From Acrocarpospora catenulata (lineage in GTDB: Bacteria; Actinomycetota; Actinomycetes; Streptosporangiales; Streptosporangiaceae): 64,000 bases of DNA. The DNA lies in contig NZ_JAHCST010000029.1 in the NCBI RefSeq assembly GCF_018476525.1, positions 1-64,000 of the forward strand. The letters are read 5' to 3'. The position numbers and the translations under genes are program-made. Below, one piece after another: positions 1 through 7,529 of the stretch (its first letter is position 1; each line of letters opens with the position of its first letter). The notes beneath the pieces were generated by a model. That model saw only the letters and a program-made list of their open reading frames with translations. It ran no database searches and was not told the DNA's origin.

Positions 1-109
1 ACATTGGCCGCGCCTCCGGCACGGCGGCCCGGCCGCTCTCAGCCGGCGTCTTCCCTCTCTCCGGTCGCTGCGCTCCCTACGTTCAGTCCAGACACCGGCG
101 CGGCCGGGC
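1..109. repeat. Dispersed palindromic repeat, copy 1 (cut by window edge)
   Basis: This non-coding element matches the one at 26004-26152 over nearly its whole length. It folds into a long two-part stem. GCCCGGCCGC at 27-36 pairs with GCGGCCGGGC at 100-109. GCCGGCGTCT at 42-51 pairs with AGACACCGGC at 90-99 with one mismatch. The loop carries the CTCCGGTCGCTGCGCTCC-like segment. No open reading frame in it looks real. Confidence 0.75.
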
Positions 110-209
110 AAACCCCACATACGACTACGGGGGTCGATTGCCGGGGTTGGGGTGACAAATACCGCGTGGACTGGGTGTGGCCGATAGGCTCGGGAGAGTA
201 CTCACGGGA

Positions 210-1574
210 ATGGGGCTGGAGTTGGGCGATCTCGCCAAGATCTTCAAGGCGTATGACGTTCGGGGTGTCGTGCCGGATGAGTTCGATGAGGAGATCGCCG
301 CTGCGGTGGGGGCCGCCTTCGTTGAGGTGACCCGGGCATCTGCGCTGGTGGTGGCGCGGGATATGAGAGAGTCGTCCGGGCCTTTGTCGGCCGCTTTCGC
401 GCGTGGGGCCACCGCGCGTGGGGCCGATGTGATCGATGCCGGGCTCGGGTCCACCGATCTGCTCTACTACGCCAGCGGCAGCCTGGGGCTGCCCGGGGTC
501 ATGTTCACCGCCAGCCACAACCCGGCCAGGTACAACGGCATGAAGATGTGCCGTGCGGGGGCGGTGCCGATCAGCGGCGACACGGGGCTGGTCGAGATCA
601 GAGACCTTGCCGCGCGGCTGCTGGGCACGCCGCTGCCCGCGCCGACCGGTGCCGTCACCGAGAAGAACCTGGTGCGCGGGTACGCCGACCATCTGAAGTC
701 GCTGGTCGACCTGTCCGGGCTGCGGCCGCTCAAGGTGGTCGCCGACGCCGGCAACGGCATGGCCGGGCTGACCGTGCCCGAGGCGTTCGCGGGGCTGCCG
801 ATCGAGCTGGTGCCGCTCTACTTCGAGCTGGACGGGACCTTCCCCAACCACGAGGCCAATCCCCTCGTCCTGGAGAACCTGAGCGACCTGCGGGCGGCCG
901 TGGTGGCGCACGGGGCCGACGCCGGACTGGCCTTCGACGGGGACGCCGACCGGTGCTGGGTGGTGGACGAGCGCGGCGAGTCGGTCTCGCCGTCCACGAT
1001 CACCGCGCTGGTCGCCGCACGCGAGCTGGCCAAGCACCCCGGCGCCACGATCATCCACAACCTGATCACCTCCGCCGGGGTGCCGGAGATCGTCCGCGAG
1101 CACGGCGGGGTCCCGGCGCGCACCCGCGTCGGCCACTCCTTCATCAAGGCCGAGATGGCCCGTACGGGGGCGGTCTTCGGCGGCGAGCACTCCGCGCACT
1201 ACTACTTCCGCGACTTCTGGTACGCCGACTCCGGCCTGCTCGCCGCGCTGCACGTGCTGGCCGCGCTGGGGGGCCAGGACCGCCCGCTGTCGGAGCTGCT
1301 CGCCGGATACGCCCGGTACGCGGCCTCCGGCGAGATCAACAGCGAGGTGGCCGACCAGGCCGCCGCCACCGACCGGGTACGCGCGGTGTTCGCGTCCCGG
1401 GACGGTGTTAGGTTCGATGAACTGGACGGTCTCACGGTGACCGGTCCCAACTGGTGGTTCAACCTGCGCCCGTCGAACACCGAGCCGCTGCTCCGGCTGA
1501 ACGCCGAGGGCGCGGACGCGGACACGATGGCGGCGGTGCGCGACGAGGTGCTGAGAGAGGTTCGAGGGATTTGA
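210..1574 (+). CDS. manB: Phosphomannomutase/phosphoglucomutase
   Basis: This cytoplasmic alpha-D-phosphohexomutase interconverts mannose-6-P/mannose-1-P or glucose-6-P/glucose-1-P, supplying nucleotide sugars. The four-domain family signatures are all visible: the phosphoserine loop FTASHNP (Ser about 102), the metal-binding DGDADR (about 243-248) and the phosphate-binding RPSNTEP (about 420-426). At 454 aa it has normal family length. I chose the ATG at 210 because the conserved AKIFKAYDVRG follows at once. A GTG at 177 in the same frame would sit upstream of a TAGGCT hexamer (185-190) that looks like a -10 box. The next gene overlaps its stop codon, so an operon with the Trm112-like and SIS isomerase genes is likely. 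Substrate preference cannot be read from sequence. Confidence 0.93.
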   Translation: MGLELGDLAKIFKAYDVRGVVPDEFDEEIAAAVGAAFVEVTRASALVVARDMRESSGPLSAAFARGATARGADVIDAGLGSTDLLYYASGSLGLPGVMFTASHNPARYNGMKMCRAGAVPISGDTGLVEIRDLAARLLGTPLPAPTGAVTEKNLVRGYADHLKSLVDLSGLRPLKVVADAGNGMAGLTVPEAFAGLPIELVPLYFELDGTFPNHEANPLVLENLSDLRAAVVAHGADAGLAFDGDADRCWVVDERGESVSPSTITALVAARELAKHPGATIIHNLITSAGVPEIVREHGGVPARTRVGHSFIKAEMARTGAVFGGEHSAHYYFRDFWYADSGLLAALHVLAALGGQDRPLSELLAGYARYAASGEINSEVADQAAATDRVRAVFASRDGVRFDELDGLTVTGPNWWFNLRPSNTEPLLRLNAEGADADTMAAVRDEVLREVRGI

Positions 1575-1744
1575 AGATCGACGATTGGCTGCTGGACATT
1601 CTGGCCTGCCCCTCGTGCAAGTCCCCGCTCCGGGTGGAGGCGGAGAGCGAGGAGCTGGCCTGCACGTCCGAGTCGTGCGGTCTCGTCTACCCGGTGCGCG
1701 ACGACATTCCCGTGCTCCTCGTAGACGAGGCGCGGAAGGCCTGA
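1571..1744 (+). CDS. Trm112 family (UPF0434) small zinc-ribbon protein
   Basis: This 57-aa protein starts LKIDDWLLDILACPSCKSPL and ends near PVRDDIPVLLVDEA, the usual pattern of bacterial Trm112-like proteins. A CPxC pair near residues 13-16 and two later cysteines could bind zinc. Family relatives activate or stabilise methyltransferases, but the partner here is unknown. The start is a TTG that overlaps the manB stop in the string TTGA, implying translational coupling. A longer in-frame reading from 1454 runs inside manB and is not credible. In many actinobacteria this small gene lies between manB and the SIS isomerase gene, as here. Confidence 0.88.
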   Translation: MKIDDWLLDILACPSCKSPLRVEAESEELACTSESCGLVYPVRDDIPVLLVDEARKA

Positions 1745-1749
1745 CTCCC

Positions 1750-2856
1750 ATGGAATGGCAGCCTGAGAAGCTCGACGACCAGGCCTACCTGGCCGCCGGG
1801 GACCCCTCGGGCCTGCTTCCCGCGGTCGCCTCCTCGGGCGCCCAGGTGCGCACCGCGTACCGGTCGGCGGTGGAGGCGTCGGCCGGCGTGGTGGCCGCCG
1901 ACGGGCGGCCCCGGGCCATCGTGGTGGCCGGGATGGGCGCCTCCGGCATCGCCGGGGACGTGCTGGCGGCGGTCTGCGGGCCCGGCGCGCCGGTGCCGAT
2001 CAGCACCGTGCGCGGTTACCGGCTGCCCGGCTGGGTGGGCGCCGCCGACCTGGTGATGGCGGTGTCCCGCAACGGCGACACCGAGGAGACCCTGGCGCTG
2101 GCCGCCGAGGCGGCCCGGCGCGGCTGCCGGCTGCTCGCCGTCGGCGGGCGGTCCTCCCCGCTGGCCGCGCTGGCCACCCAGACCGGGTCGCCGTTCGTGC
2201 CGGTGGTGCCCGTCGGGCAGCAGCGGACCACGCTCTGGAGCCTGGCGGTGCCGCTCATCGTGGCCGCCGCCTCGCTCGGCCTCGCCCAGGCCGACGCCGG
2301 GTTGTTCGAGAGTGTGGCCAAACGGCTGGAGGAGGTGGCGCACCGGTGCCGGCCGTCCAGCGAGTCGTTCATCAACCCCGGCAAGACGCTGGCCGAGGAA
2401 CTCGCCGAGAGCATCCCGATGGTCTGGGGGACCTCCCAGTTGACCATGGTCGCCGCGTACCGGCTGGCCTGCCAGCTGGGTGAGAACGCCCGCTACCCCG
2501 CCCTCTGGGGGGAGATCCCGGAGACCGGGCACAACCAGATCGGCGCCCTGGACGGGCCGCTCGCGCAGCGCGACATCTTCGCCGACTCCCCGTCCCGGTC
2601 GCTCCGCCTGGTCATCCTGCGCGACACCGAGGAGCACCCGGCCGTCGCCCGCCGCCGTCAGGTCTCGCTGCGGCTGGCCCAGGACCGCGGCGTCCCGGTC
2701 TCCGAGATCGCGGCCGAGGGACTGCATCCACTGGAGCGCCTGGCCACGCTGATCTGCCTGCTGGACTACGCGGCCGTCTATCTCGCCCTCGGGTACGGCA
2801 TCGATCCTGCTCCGGTATCGGCCATTACCGAACTGAAGACCCGGATTGGCCAATAG
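1750..2856 (+). CDS. SIS-domain phosphomannose/phosphoglucose isomerase
   Basis: This 368-aa protein has two SIS folds. The first carries GMGASGIAGDVLAA and SRNGDTEETL, the sugar-phosphate-binding serine/threonine loop. The second region carries GHNQIGALDG with the HN catalytic-type residues of the bifunctional phosphoglucose/phosphomannose isomerase family. It would convert fructose-6-P to mannose-6-P (or glucose-6-P) ahead of the mutase encoded just upstream. The ATG at 1750 lies five bases after the preceding stop, so the three genes form an operon. Assignment to the family is firm; which hexose phosphate it prefers is inference from the manB neighbour. Confidence 0.88.
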   Translation: MEWQPEKLDDQAYLAAGDPSGLLPAVASSGAQVRTAYRSAVEASAGVVAADGRPRAIVVAGMGASGIAGDVLAAVCGPGAPVPISTVRGYRLPGWVGAADLVMAVSRNGDTEETLALAAEAARRGCRLLAVGGRSSPLAALATQTGSPFVPVVPVGQQRTTLWSLAVPLIVAAASLGLAQADAGLFESVAKRLEEVAHRCRPSSESFINPGKTLAEELAESIPMVWGTSQLTMVAAYRLACQLGENARYPALWGEIPETGHNQIGALDGPLAQRDIFADSPSRSLRLVILRDTEEHPAVARRRQVSLRLAQDRGVPVSEIAAEGLHPLERLATLICLLDYAAVYLALGYGIDPAPVSAITELKTRIGQ

Positions 2857-2890
2857 GATCTCCCTGGTCGAGTTCTGAGGGAGTGTTCGG

Positions 2891-3826
2891 GTGAGCGCGG
2901 GTGGCGGTACCAAGGCGATCATCGCGGCTTTGGCGGCGAATCTGGCGATCGCGGTGGCGAAGTTCGTGGCGTTCCTGTTCACGGGGTCGTCGTCCATGCT
3001 CGCCGAGTCGGTGCACTCGGTGGCCGACTCGGGCAACCAGGCCCTGCTCCTGGTCGGCGGCAAACGCGCGGCCCGCGACCGCACCGCGGAACATCCCTTC
3101 GGCTACGGCCGGGAGCGCTACTTCTACGCCTTCGTGGTCGCCGTGGTGCTGTTCACCATCGGCGCCGTCTTCTCCCTCTACGAGGGCTATCACAAGATCT
3201 CCCACCCGGAGGACATCTCCGCCCCCGGCTGGGCCTTCGGCGTCCTGATCTTCGCGATCATCGCCGAGTCGTTCTCCTTCCGCACCGCCATCATCGAGTC
3301 CAACCACGTGCGCGGCTCGCAGTCCTGGTGGTCCTTCATCCGCCACGCCAAGGCCCCCGAACTCCCCGTGGTGCTCCTGGAGGACCTCGGCGCCCTGCTC
3401 GGCCTCATCTTCGCCCTCTTCGGCGTCACCATGGCCGTGGTCACCGGCGACGGCGTCTGGGACGGCATCGGCACCCTCATGATCGGCGTCCTGCTGGCCA
3501 TCATCGCCGTCGTGCTCGCCATCGAGACCAAGTCCCTCCTGATCGGCGAGGGCGCCGGCCCCGAGATGGAAGCCCGGATCCGCGCCGCCCTCGAATCCGC
3601 TCCCGAGGTCACCCGCATCATCCACATGCGCACTCTCCACCTCGGCCCGGAGGAACTCCTCGTCGCCGCCAAGATCGCCGTAGCGCACGACGACACCGCC
3701 GCCGAGGTGGCCCGCGGCATCGACGAGGCCGAACAGCGCATCCGCACCCAGGTTCCCATCGCCCGCGTCATCTACCTGGAACCCGACCTCGACCGCACGT
3801 CCGTATCCCCCAACGGCACGGCCTGA
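2891..3826 (+). CDS. Cation diffusion facilitator (CDF) family transporter
   Basis: This 311-aa inner-membrane antiporter probably exports divalent metal such as zinc in exchange for protons. The N-terminal half has several hydrophobic helices. It contains the typical segment SSSMLAESVHSVADSGNQALLL, with the metal-binding Asp/His-type residues of TM2, and HPFGYGRERYFYAFVVA. The soluble C-terminal third (from about residue 215) matches the CDF dimerisation domain. GTG at 2891 is preceded by a purine-rich stretch GAGGGAGTG. It lies 34 bp after the isomerase gene and may be co-transcribed with it. Which metal is carried cannot be decided from sequence. Confidence 0.92.
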   Translation: MSAGGGTKAIIAALAANLAIAVAKFVAFLFTGSSSMLAESVHSVADSGNQALLLVGGKRAARDRTAEHPFGYGRERYFYAFVVAVVLFTIGAVFSLYEGYHKISHPEDISAPGWAFGVLIFAIIAESFSFRTAIIESNHVRGSQSWWSFIRHAKAPELPVVLLEDLGALLGLIFALFGVTMAVVTGDGVWDGIGTLMIGVLLAIIAVVLAIETKSLLIGEGAGPEMEARIRAALESAPEVTRIIHMRTLHLGPEELLVAAKIAVAHDDTAAEVARGIDEAEQRIRTQVPIARVIYLEPDLDRTSVSPNGTA

Positions 3827-3835
3827 CGGGACCGG

Positions 3836-4168
3836 TCAGCGGCCGCGCAGAAGGCGGAGGGCCTTTTCCTTCTCGAAGTCCAGGGCTCGGCGGGGGGCCT
3901 GGATTCTGCCTATCTTGAGGCCGAGGTCGCGGATGGCCTGGGCGACCGTGGGGTCGGTCAGGGCGCGGAGGGCGAAGGCCAGTTCGGCGGGGGAGACGTC
4001 GAAGCGGCGTTCGAGGTCGACGGCCTGGGTGACGGCAGCCAGTTCGTCGGGGCCGAAGCGGCGGTGGGAGCCGCGCTCGCGGACCGGGGGGAGCAGGCCG
4101 AGGGCTTCGCGGTAGCGGAGCATGCGGGGGGACATGCCCAGGCGGGCGGCTGCCTCCGTGATCCGCAT
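3836..4168 (-). CDS. MerR family transcriptional regulator
   Basis: This 110-aa protein has an N-terminal winged helix of the MerR family: MRITEAAARLGMSPRMLRYR, then GLLPPVRERGSHRRFGPDEL. A C-terminal helical part follows, with no obvious effector domain. There is no conserved cysteine set, so it is not a classic metal or redox sensor. It is divergent from the S-adenosylhomocysteine hydrolase gene at 4329, sharing a 160-bp intergenic region that contains an imperfect dyad at 4232-4251. The start is the ATG directly before RITEAAARLG; the reading frame is open far upstream but without MerR similarity. Regulating itself or ahcY is inference. Confidence 0.85.
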   Translation of the reverse strand: MRITEAAARLGMSPRMLRYREALGLLPPVRERGSHRRFGPDELAAVTQAVDLERRFDVSPAELAFALRALTDPTVAQAIRDLGLKIGRIQAPRRALDFEKEKALRLLRGR

Positions 4169-4231
4169 CGCGGTCTCCTTATTTTGTGGCGGGTCTCCAT
4201 GGTGGCCCCTCCGGAGAGGGTTCGGCGCAAT

Positions 4232-4251
4232 CCTTACATTCTTGTGTGAGG
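4232..4251. promoter_or_regulatory. Imperfect dyad, possible MerR-type operator
   Basis: CCTTACA and TGTGAGG flank a 6-bp centre, giving a 20-bp imperfect inverted repeat (one mismatched pair). It lies between the divergent MerR gene and ahcY. The total length fits a MerR-family operator. No binding evidence exists. Confidence 0.3.
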
Positions 4252-4328
4252 TTTCGGCTGCTGAGTAGGCGGGATGGGGTGGTTGGACCGTAAACTCGCA
4301 GGCGTCGTTACGAGAGGGGACATCCCAG

Positions 4329-5756
4329 ATGGACTTCAAGGTCGCCGACCTGTCGCTGGCCGACTTCGGCCGCAAGGAGATCCGACTCGCGGAGCACGAG
4401 ATGCCGGGCCTGATGGCGACCCGCCGCGAGTTCGCCGCCGCCCAGCCGCTGCGGGGCGCGAAGATCATGGGCTCGCTGCACATGACCATCCAGACCGCCG
4501 TGCTCATCGAGACGCTGGTCGCGCTCGGCGCCGACGTGCGCTGGGTGTCCTGCAACATCTTCTCCACCCAGGACCACGCCGCCGCCGCGGTCGTCGTCGG
4601 CCCCGAGGGCACCGTGGAGGAGCCCAACGGCGTACCGGTGTTCGCCTGGAAGGGGGAGACCCTCGAAGAGTACTGGTGGTGCACTGAGCAGGCGCTCAAC
4701 TGGCCGGACGGCACCGGCCCGAACATGATCCTGGACGACGGCGGGGACGCCACCCTGCTGGTGCACAAGGGCGCCGAGTTCGAGAAGGCCGGCGTCGTGC
4801 CGACCGCCGCCGAGGACGACCCCGAGGAGTGGGGGGTCATCCTCGACCTGCTCCGCCGTACCGTGGGCGACGAGAAGCGGTGGACGAAGATCGCCGCTGA
4901 GATCAAGGGCGTCACCGAGGAGACCACCACCGGCGTGCACCGGCTCTACGAGATGTTCAACAACGGCACGCTGCTCTTCCCGGCCATCAACGTCAACGAC
5001 TCGGTCACCAAGTCCAAGTTCGACAACAAGTACGGCTGCCGCCACTCGGTGCTGGACGGCCTCAACCGGGCCACCGACGTGCTGATCGGCGGCAAGGTGG
5101 CCGTGGTCTGCGGCTACGGTGACGTCGGCAAGGGCTGCGCGGACGCGCTGCGCGGCCAGGGCGCCCGGGTGATCGTGACCGAGATCGACCCGATCTGCGC
5201 GCTCCAGGCGGCCATGGACGGCTACCAGGTGACCACCCTGGAGGAGGTCGTCGGTATCGCCGACATCTTCGTCACCTCCACCGGCAACTTCGGCATCATC
5301 ACCGCCGACCACATGGCCCAGATGAAGCACAACGCGATCGTCTCCAACATCGGCCACTTCGACAACGAGATCGACATGGCCGGCCTGGCGCGCATCCCGG
5401 GCATCGTGAAGGAGGAGGTCAAGCCCCAGGTCCACACCTGGACCTTCCCCGACGGCCACCAGATCATCGTGCTGGCCGAGGGCCGTCTGATGAACCTGGG
5501 CTGCGCCACCGGCCACCCGTCGTTCGTGATGTCCAACTCCTTCACCAACCAGGTGATCGCCCAGATGGAGCTGTTCACCAAGACCGAGCAGTACCCGATC
5601 GGGGTGTACGTTCTGCCCAAGCACCTGGACGAGAAGGTCGCCCGCCTCCACCTGGACGCGCTCGGTGTCAAGCTGACCACGCTGACCAAGAAGCAGGCGG
5701 AGTACATCGGCGTGGACGTCGAGGGGCCGTACAAGCCGGATCACTACCGGTACTGA
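4329..5756 (+). CDS. ahcY: Adenosylhomocysteinase, bacterial long type
   Basis: This 475-aa NAD-dependent enzyme hydrolyses S-adenosylhomocysteine to homocysteine and adenosine, clearing the product inhibitor of methyltransferases. The catalytic block [15 protein letters not shown] puts Lys at about 228, Asp 232, Asn 233 and Cys 237. The NAD-binding GYGDVGKG motif follows. The C-terminus KPDHYRY is the conserved tail that reaches the NAD site of a neighbouring subunit. The extra segment around residues 160-200, ahead of [16 protein letters not shown], is characteristic of the long form. The ribosome site GAGGGG lies 9 bases before the ATG. A second, different hydrolase gene follows 25 bp later. 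Confidence 0.97.
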   Translation: MDFKVADLSLADFGRKEIRLAEHEMPGLMATRREFAAAQPLRGAKIMGSLHMTIQTAVLIETLVALGADVRWVSCNIFSTQDHAAAAVVVGPEGTVEEPNGVPVFAWKGETLEEYWWCTEQALNWPDGTGPNMILDDGGDATLLVHKGAEFEKAGVVPTAAEDDPEEWGVILDLLRRTVGDEKRWTKIAAEIKGVTEETTTGVHRLYEMFNNGTLLFPAINVNDSVTKSKFDNKYGCRHSVLDGLNRATDVLIGGKVAVVCGYGDVGKGCADALRGQGARVIVTEIDPICALQAAMDGYQVTTLEEVVGIADIFVTSTGNFGIITADHMAQMKHNAIVSNIGHFDNEIDMAGLARIPGIVKEEVKPQVHTWTFPDGHQIIVLAEGRLMNLGCATGHPSFVMSNSFTNQVIAQMELFTKTEQYPIGVYVLPKHLDEKVARLHLDALGVKLTTLTKKQAEYIGVDVEGPYKPDHYRY

Positions 5757-5781
5757 CAGCAAGGCAAGTGCGGGGGAGTTC

Positions 5782-7014
5782 GTGGACGTGACGCTCGCCG
5801 ACGCGGGAGAACGCCGGATCGGCTGGGCGTCACGCTCCATGCCGGTGCTGACGGCGATCGGCGCCCGGTTCGCCGCCGAACTGCCCTTCGACGGGCTGCG
5901 CATCGCGGCCTGCCTGCACGTCACGGCCGAGACGGCGGTGCTGCTCGGGACGTTGCGGGCGGGCGGCGCGCAGCTCGCGCTGGCCGCCTCCAACCCGCTC
6001 TCCACCCAGGACGACGTCGCGGCCGCCCTGGTCGAGTACGGCATCGCGGTCCACGCCCGGGCGGGTGTGGACCGCGAGACCTACTACCGCCACATCCACC
6101 AGGCGCTCGACCTCGAACCGCACCTGGTGCTCGACGACGGCTGCGACCTGGTCAACATCCTGCACACCGAACGACCGGAGATCACGGTGCTCGGCGGCTG
6201 CGAGGAGACCACCACCGGCATCATCCGGCTCCGCCAGATGGCCGCCGAAGGCGCGCTCAAGTTCCCCATGGTGGCGGTGAACGACACCCGGACCAAGCGC
6301 ATGTTCGACAACCGGTACGGCACCGGTCAGTCCACCTTCGACGGCATCATGCGCGCCACCAACACCCTGCTCGCCGGCCGTACGGTGGTGGTCGCCGGGT
6401 TCGGCTACTGCGGCCGCGGCGTCGCCGAACGCGCCAAGGGTCTCGGCGCCCGCGTCATCGTCACCGAGATCGACCCCGTCAAGGCCCTCGACGCCGCCCT
6501 CCAGGGCTACGACGTCCGCCCGATGTCCGAAGCCGCGTCGATCGGGGACGTCTTCATCACCGTCACCGGCAACCGCGACGTCATCCGCGCCGAACACTTC
6601 ACCGTCATGAAAGACGGCGCCATCCTCGCCAACGCCGGCCACTTCGACGTCGAAATCGACGTCCGCGCCCTCACCGACCTCGCCGAATCCGTCCAGTACG
6701 GCATCCGCCCCAACATGGACGAATACCTCGTCAACGGCCACCGCCTCCTCCTCCTGGCCGAAGGCCGCCTGGTCAACCTCACCGCCGCAGAAGGCCACCC
6801 CGCCGCCGTAATGGACATGTCCTTCTCCGCCCAGGCCCTGGCCACCGCCTGGCTGGCCCGCTCCCACAGCTCTCTGATCCCCGGCGTCTACGACGTTCCC
6901 CCGGAGATCGACACCGAGGTGGCCAGCCTCAAACTCGCCGCCACCGGCGTCACCATCGACACCCTCACCCCGGACCAGGAGACCTACCTGCACTCCTGGC
7001 GCCTGGGCAGCTAG
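5782..7014 (+). CDS. Second adenosylhomocysteinase, archaeal/Thermotoga-like short type
   Basis: At 410 aa this is a divergent member of the S-adenosylhomocysteine hydrolase family. It keeps the catalytic Lys (about 172), Asp 176 and Asn 177 within NDTRTKRMFDNRYGTGQS, and an NAD loop GFGYCGRG. The cysteine found in the upstream enzyme is Thr 181. It lacks the long-form insertion and the KPDHYRY tail, ending LTPDQETYLHSWRLGS. These features resemble archaeal and Thermotoga hydrolases, some of which act on S-inosylhomocysteine or related nucleosides. The GTG start at 5782 follows GGGGGAG. Substrate is unresolved: it could be a backup hydrolase or act on a related thioether. Its TAG stop overlaps the convergent lipoprotein stop in CTAG. 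Confidence 0.88.
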   Translation: MDVTLADAGERRIGWASRSMPVLTAIGARFAAELPFDGLRIAACLHVTAETAVLLGTLRAGGAQLALAASNPLSTQDDVAAALVEYGIAVHARAGVDRETYYRHIHQALDLEPHLVLDDGCDLVNILHTERPEITVLGGCEETTTGIIRLRQMAAEGALKFPMVAVNDTRTKRMFDNRYGTGQSTFDGIMRATNTLLAGRTVVVAGFGYCGRGVAERAKGLGARVIVTEIDPVKALDAALQGYDVRPMSEAASIGDVFITVTGNRDVIRAEHFTVMKDGAILANAGHFDVEIDVRALTDLAESVQYGIRPNMDEYLVNGHRLLLLAEGRLVNLTAAEGHPAAVMDMSFSAQALATAWLARSHSSLIPGVYDVPPEIDTEVASLKLAATGVTIDTLTPDQETYLHSWRLGS

Positions 7015-7529
7015 ACCGAGGGCGAGGGCTCCGGCGTCCCGAACGGCCAGATGCAGGGGGACGCCGCGTCAAGTATGGGTACATCGGAGTCGGTCCAGCT
7101 GAGGGCGACGAGGAAGTCATCCGGTCGGGTGCGCCCGGTGATGACCGTGCCGTTCGTGGACACACCCGCGACGATGTGGCCGTGCTGTTCCCAGTAGGCC
7201 TTCATTCGGTCGGCGATCTGTTTGGCCTGGCCCTTCGGGATGTTCCGGACGAAGTATGAGCGGCTGACGATGATGCGGTTTTCGGGGCCGCCATCCGTGG
7301 GATCGAGACAGGGATCGTCGGTGAGGCTGGGTTGGTACAGCTCCAGCTTGGCTTCAGGCGTGATGACGACTGCGAACTCTTGGATCAGTTGTTCTACGCG
7401 AGCGAGCGCCTGGGCCTTGGTCATGGTTTTGTCCCACCCTCTCACGGTTCCTCCAGGTCCCGTCGTGCCCGGCGCACAGCCAACGATGAGAAGCAACCCC
7501 GCGGTGATCAATCTGATCTGCCGGAACAT
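7011..7529 (-). CDS. Putative lipoprotein, unknown function
   Basis: This 172-aa protein begins with a short basic region and hydrophobic stretch ending LLLIVGCAPG, a good lipobox with Cys near residue 18. It should be anchored to the outer face of the membrane. The rest (TMTKAQALARVEQLIQEF, then a mixed alpha/beta region to SWTDSD) shows no family I recognise. Its ATG follows directly on the TAG of the upstream DUF1023 hydrolase gene, so the two are one transcription unit and possibly work together at the envelope. It converges on the second ahcY-type gene with a 4-bp CTAG overlap. Confidence 0.75.
   Translation of the reverse strand: MFRQIRLITAGLLLIVGCAPGTTGPGGTVRGWDKTMTKAQALARVEQLIQEFAVVITPEAKLELYQPSLTDDPCLDPTDGGPENRIIVSRSYFVRNIPKGQAKQIADRMKAYWEQHGHIVAGVSTNGTVITGRTRPDDFLVALSWTDSDVPILDAASPCIWPFGTPEPSPSV

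Noticed and set aside
39-1751. Long minus-strand frame over manB
   Set aside because: Shadow of the phosphomannomutase and Trm112-like genes; no domain or start signal.
4169-4328. Possible SAH riboswitch before ahcY
   Set aside because: I could not find the conserved SAH riboswitch core sequence, and the 160 bp region shows only a small dyad.
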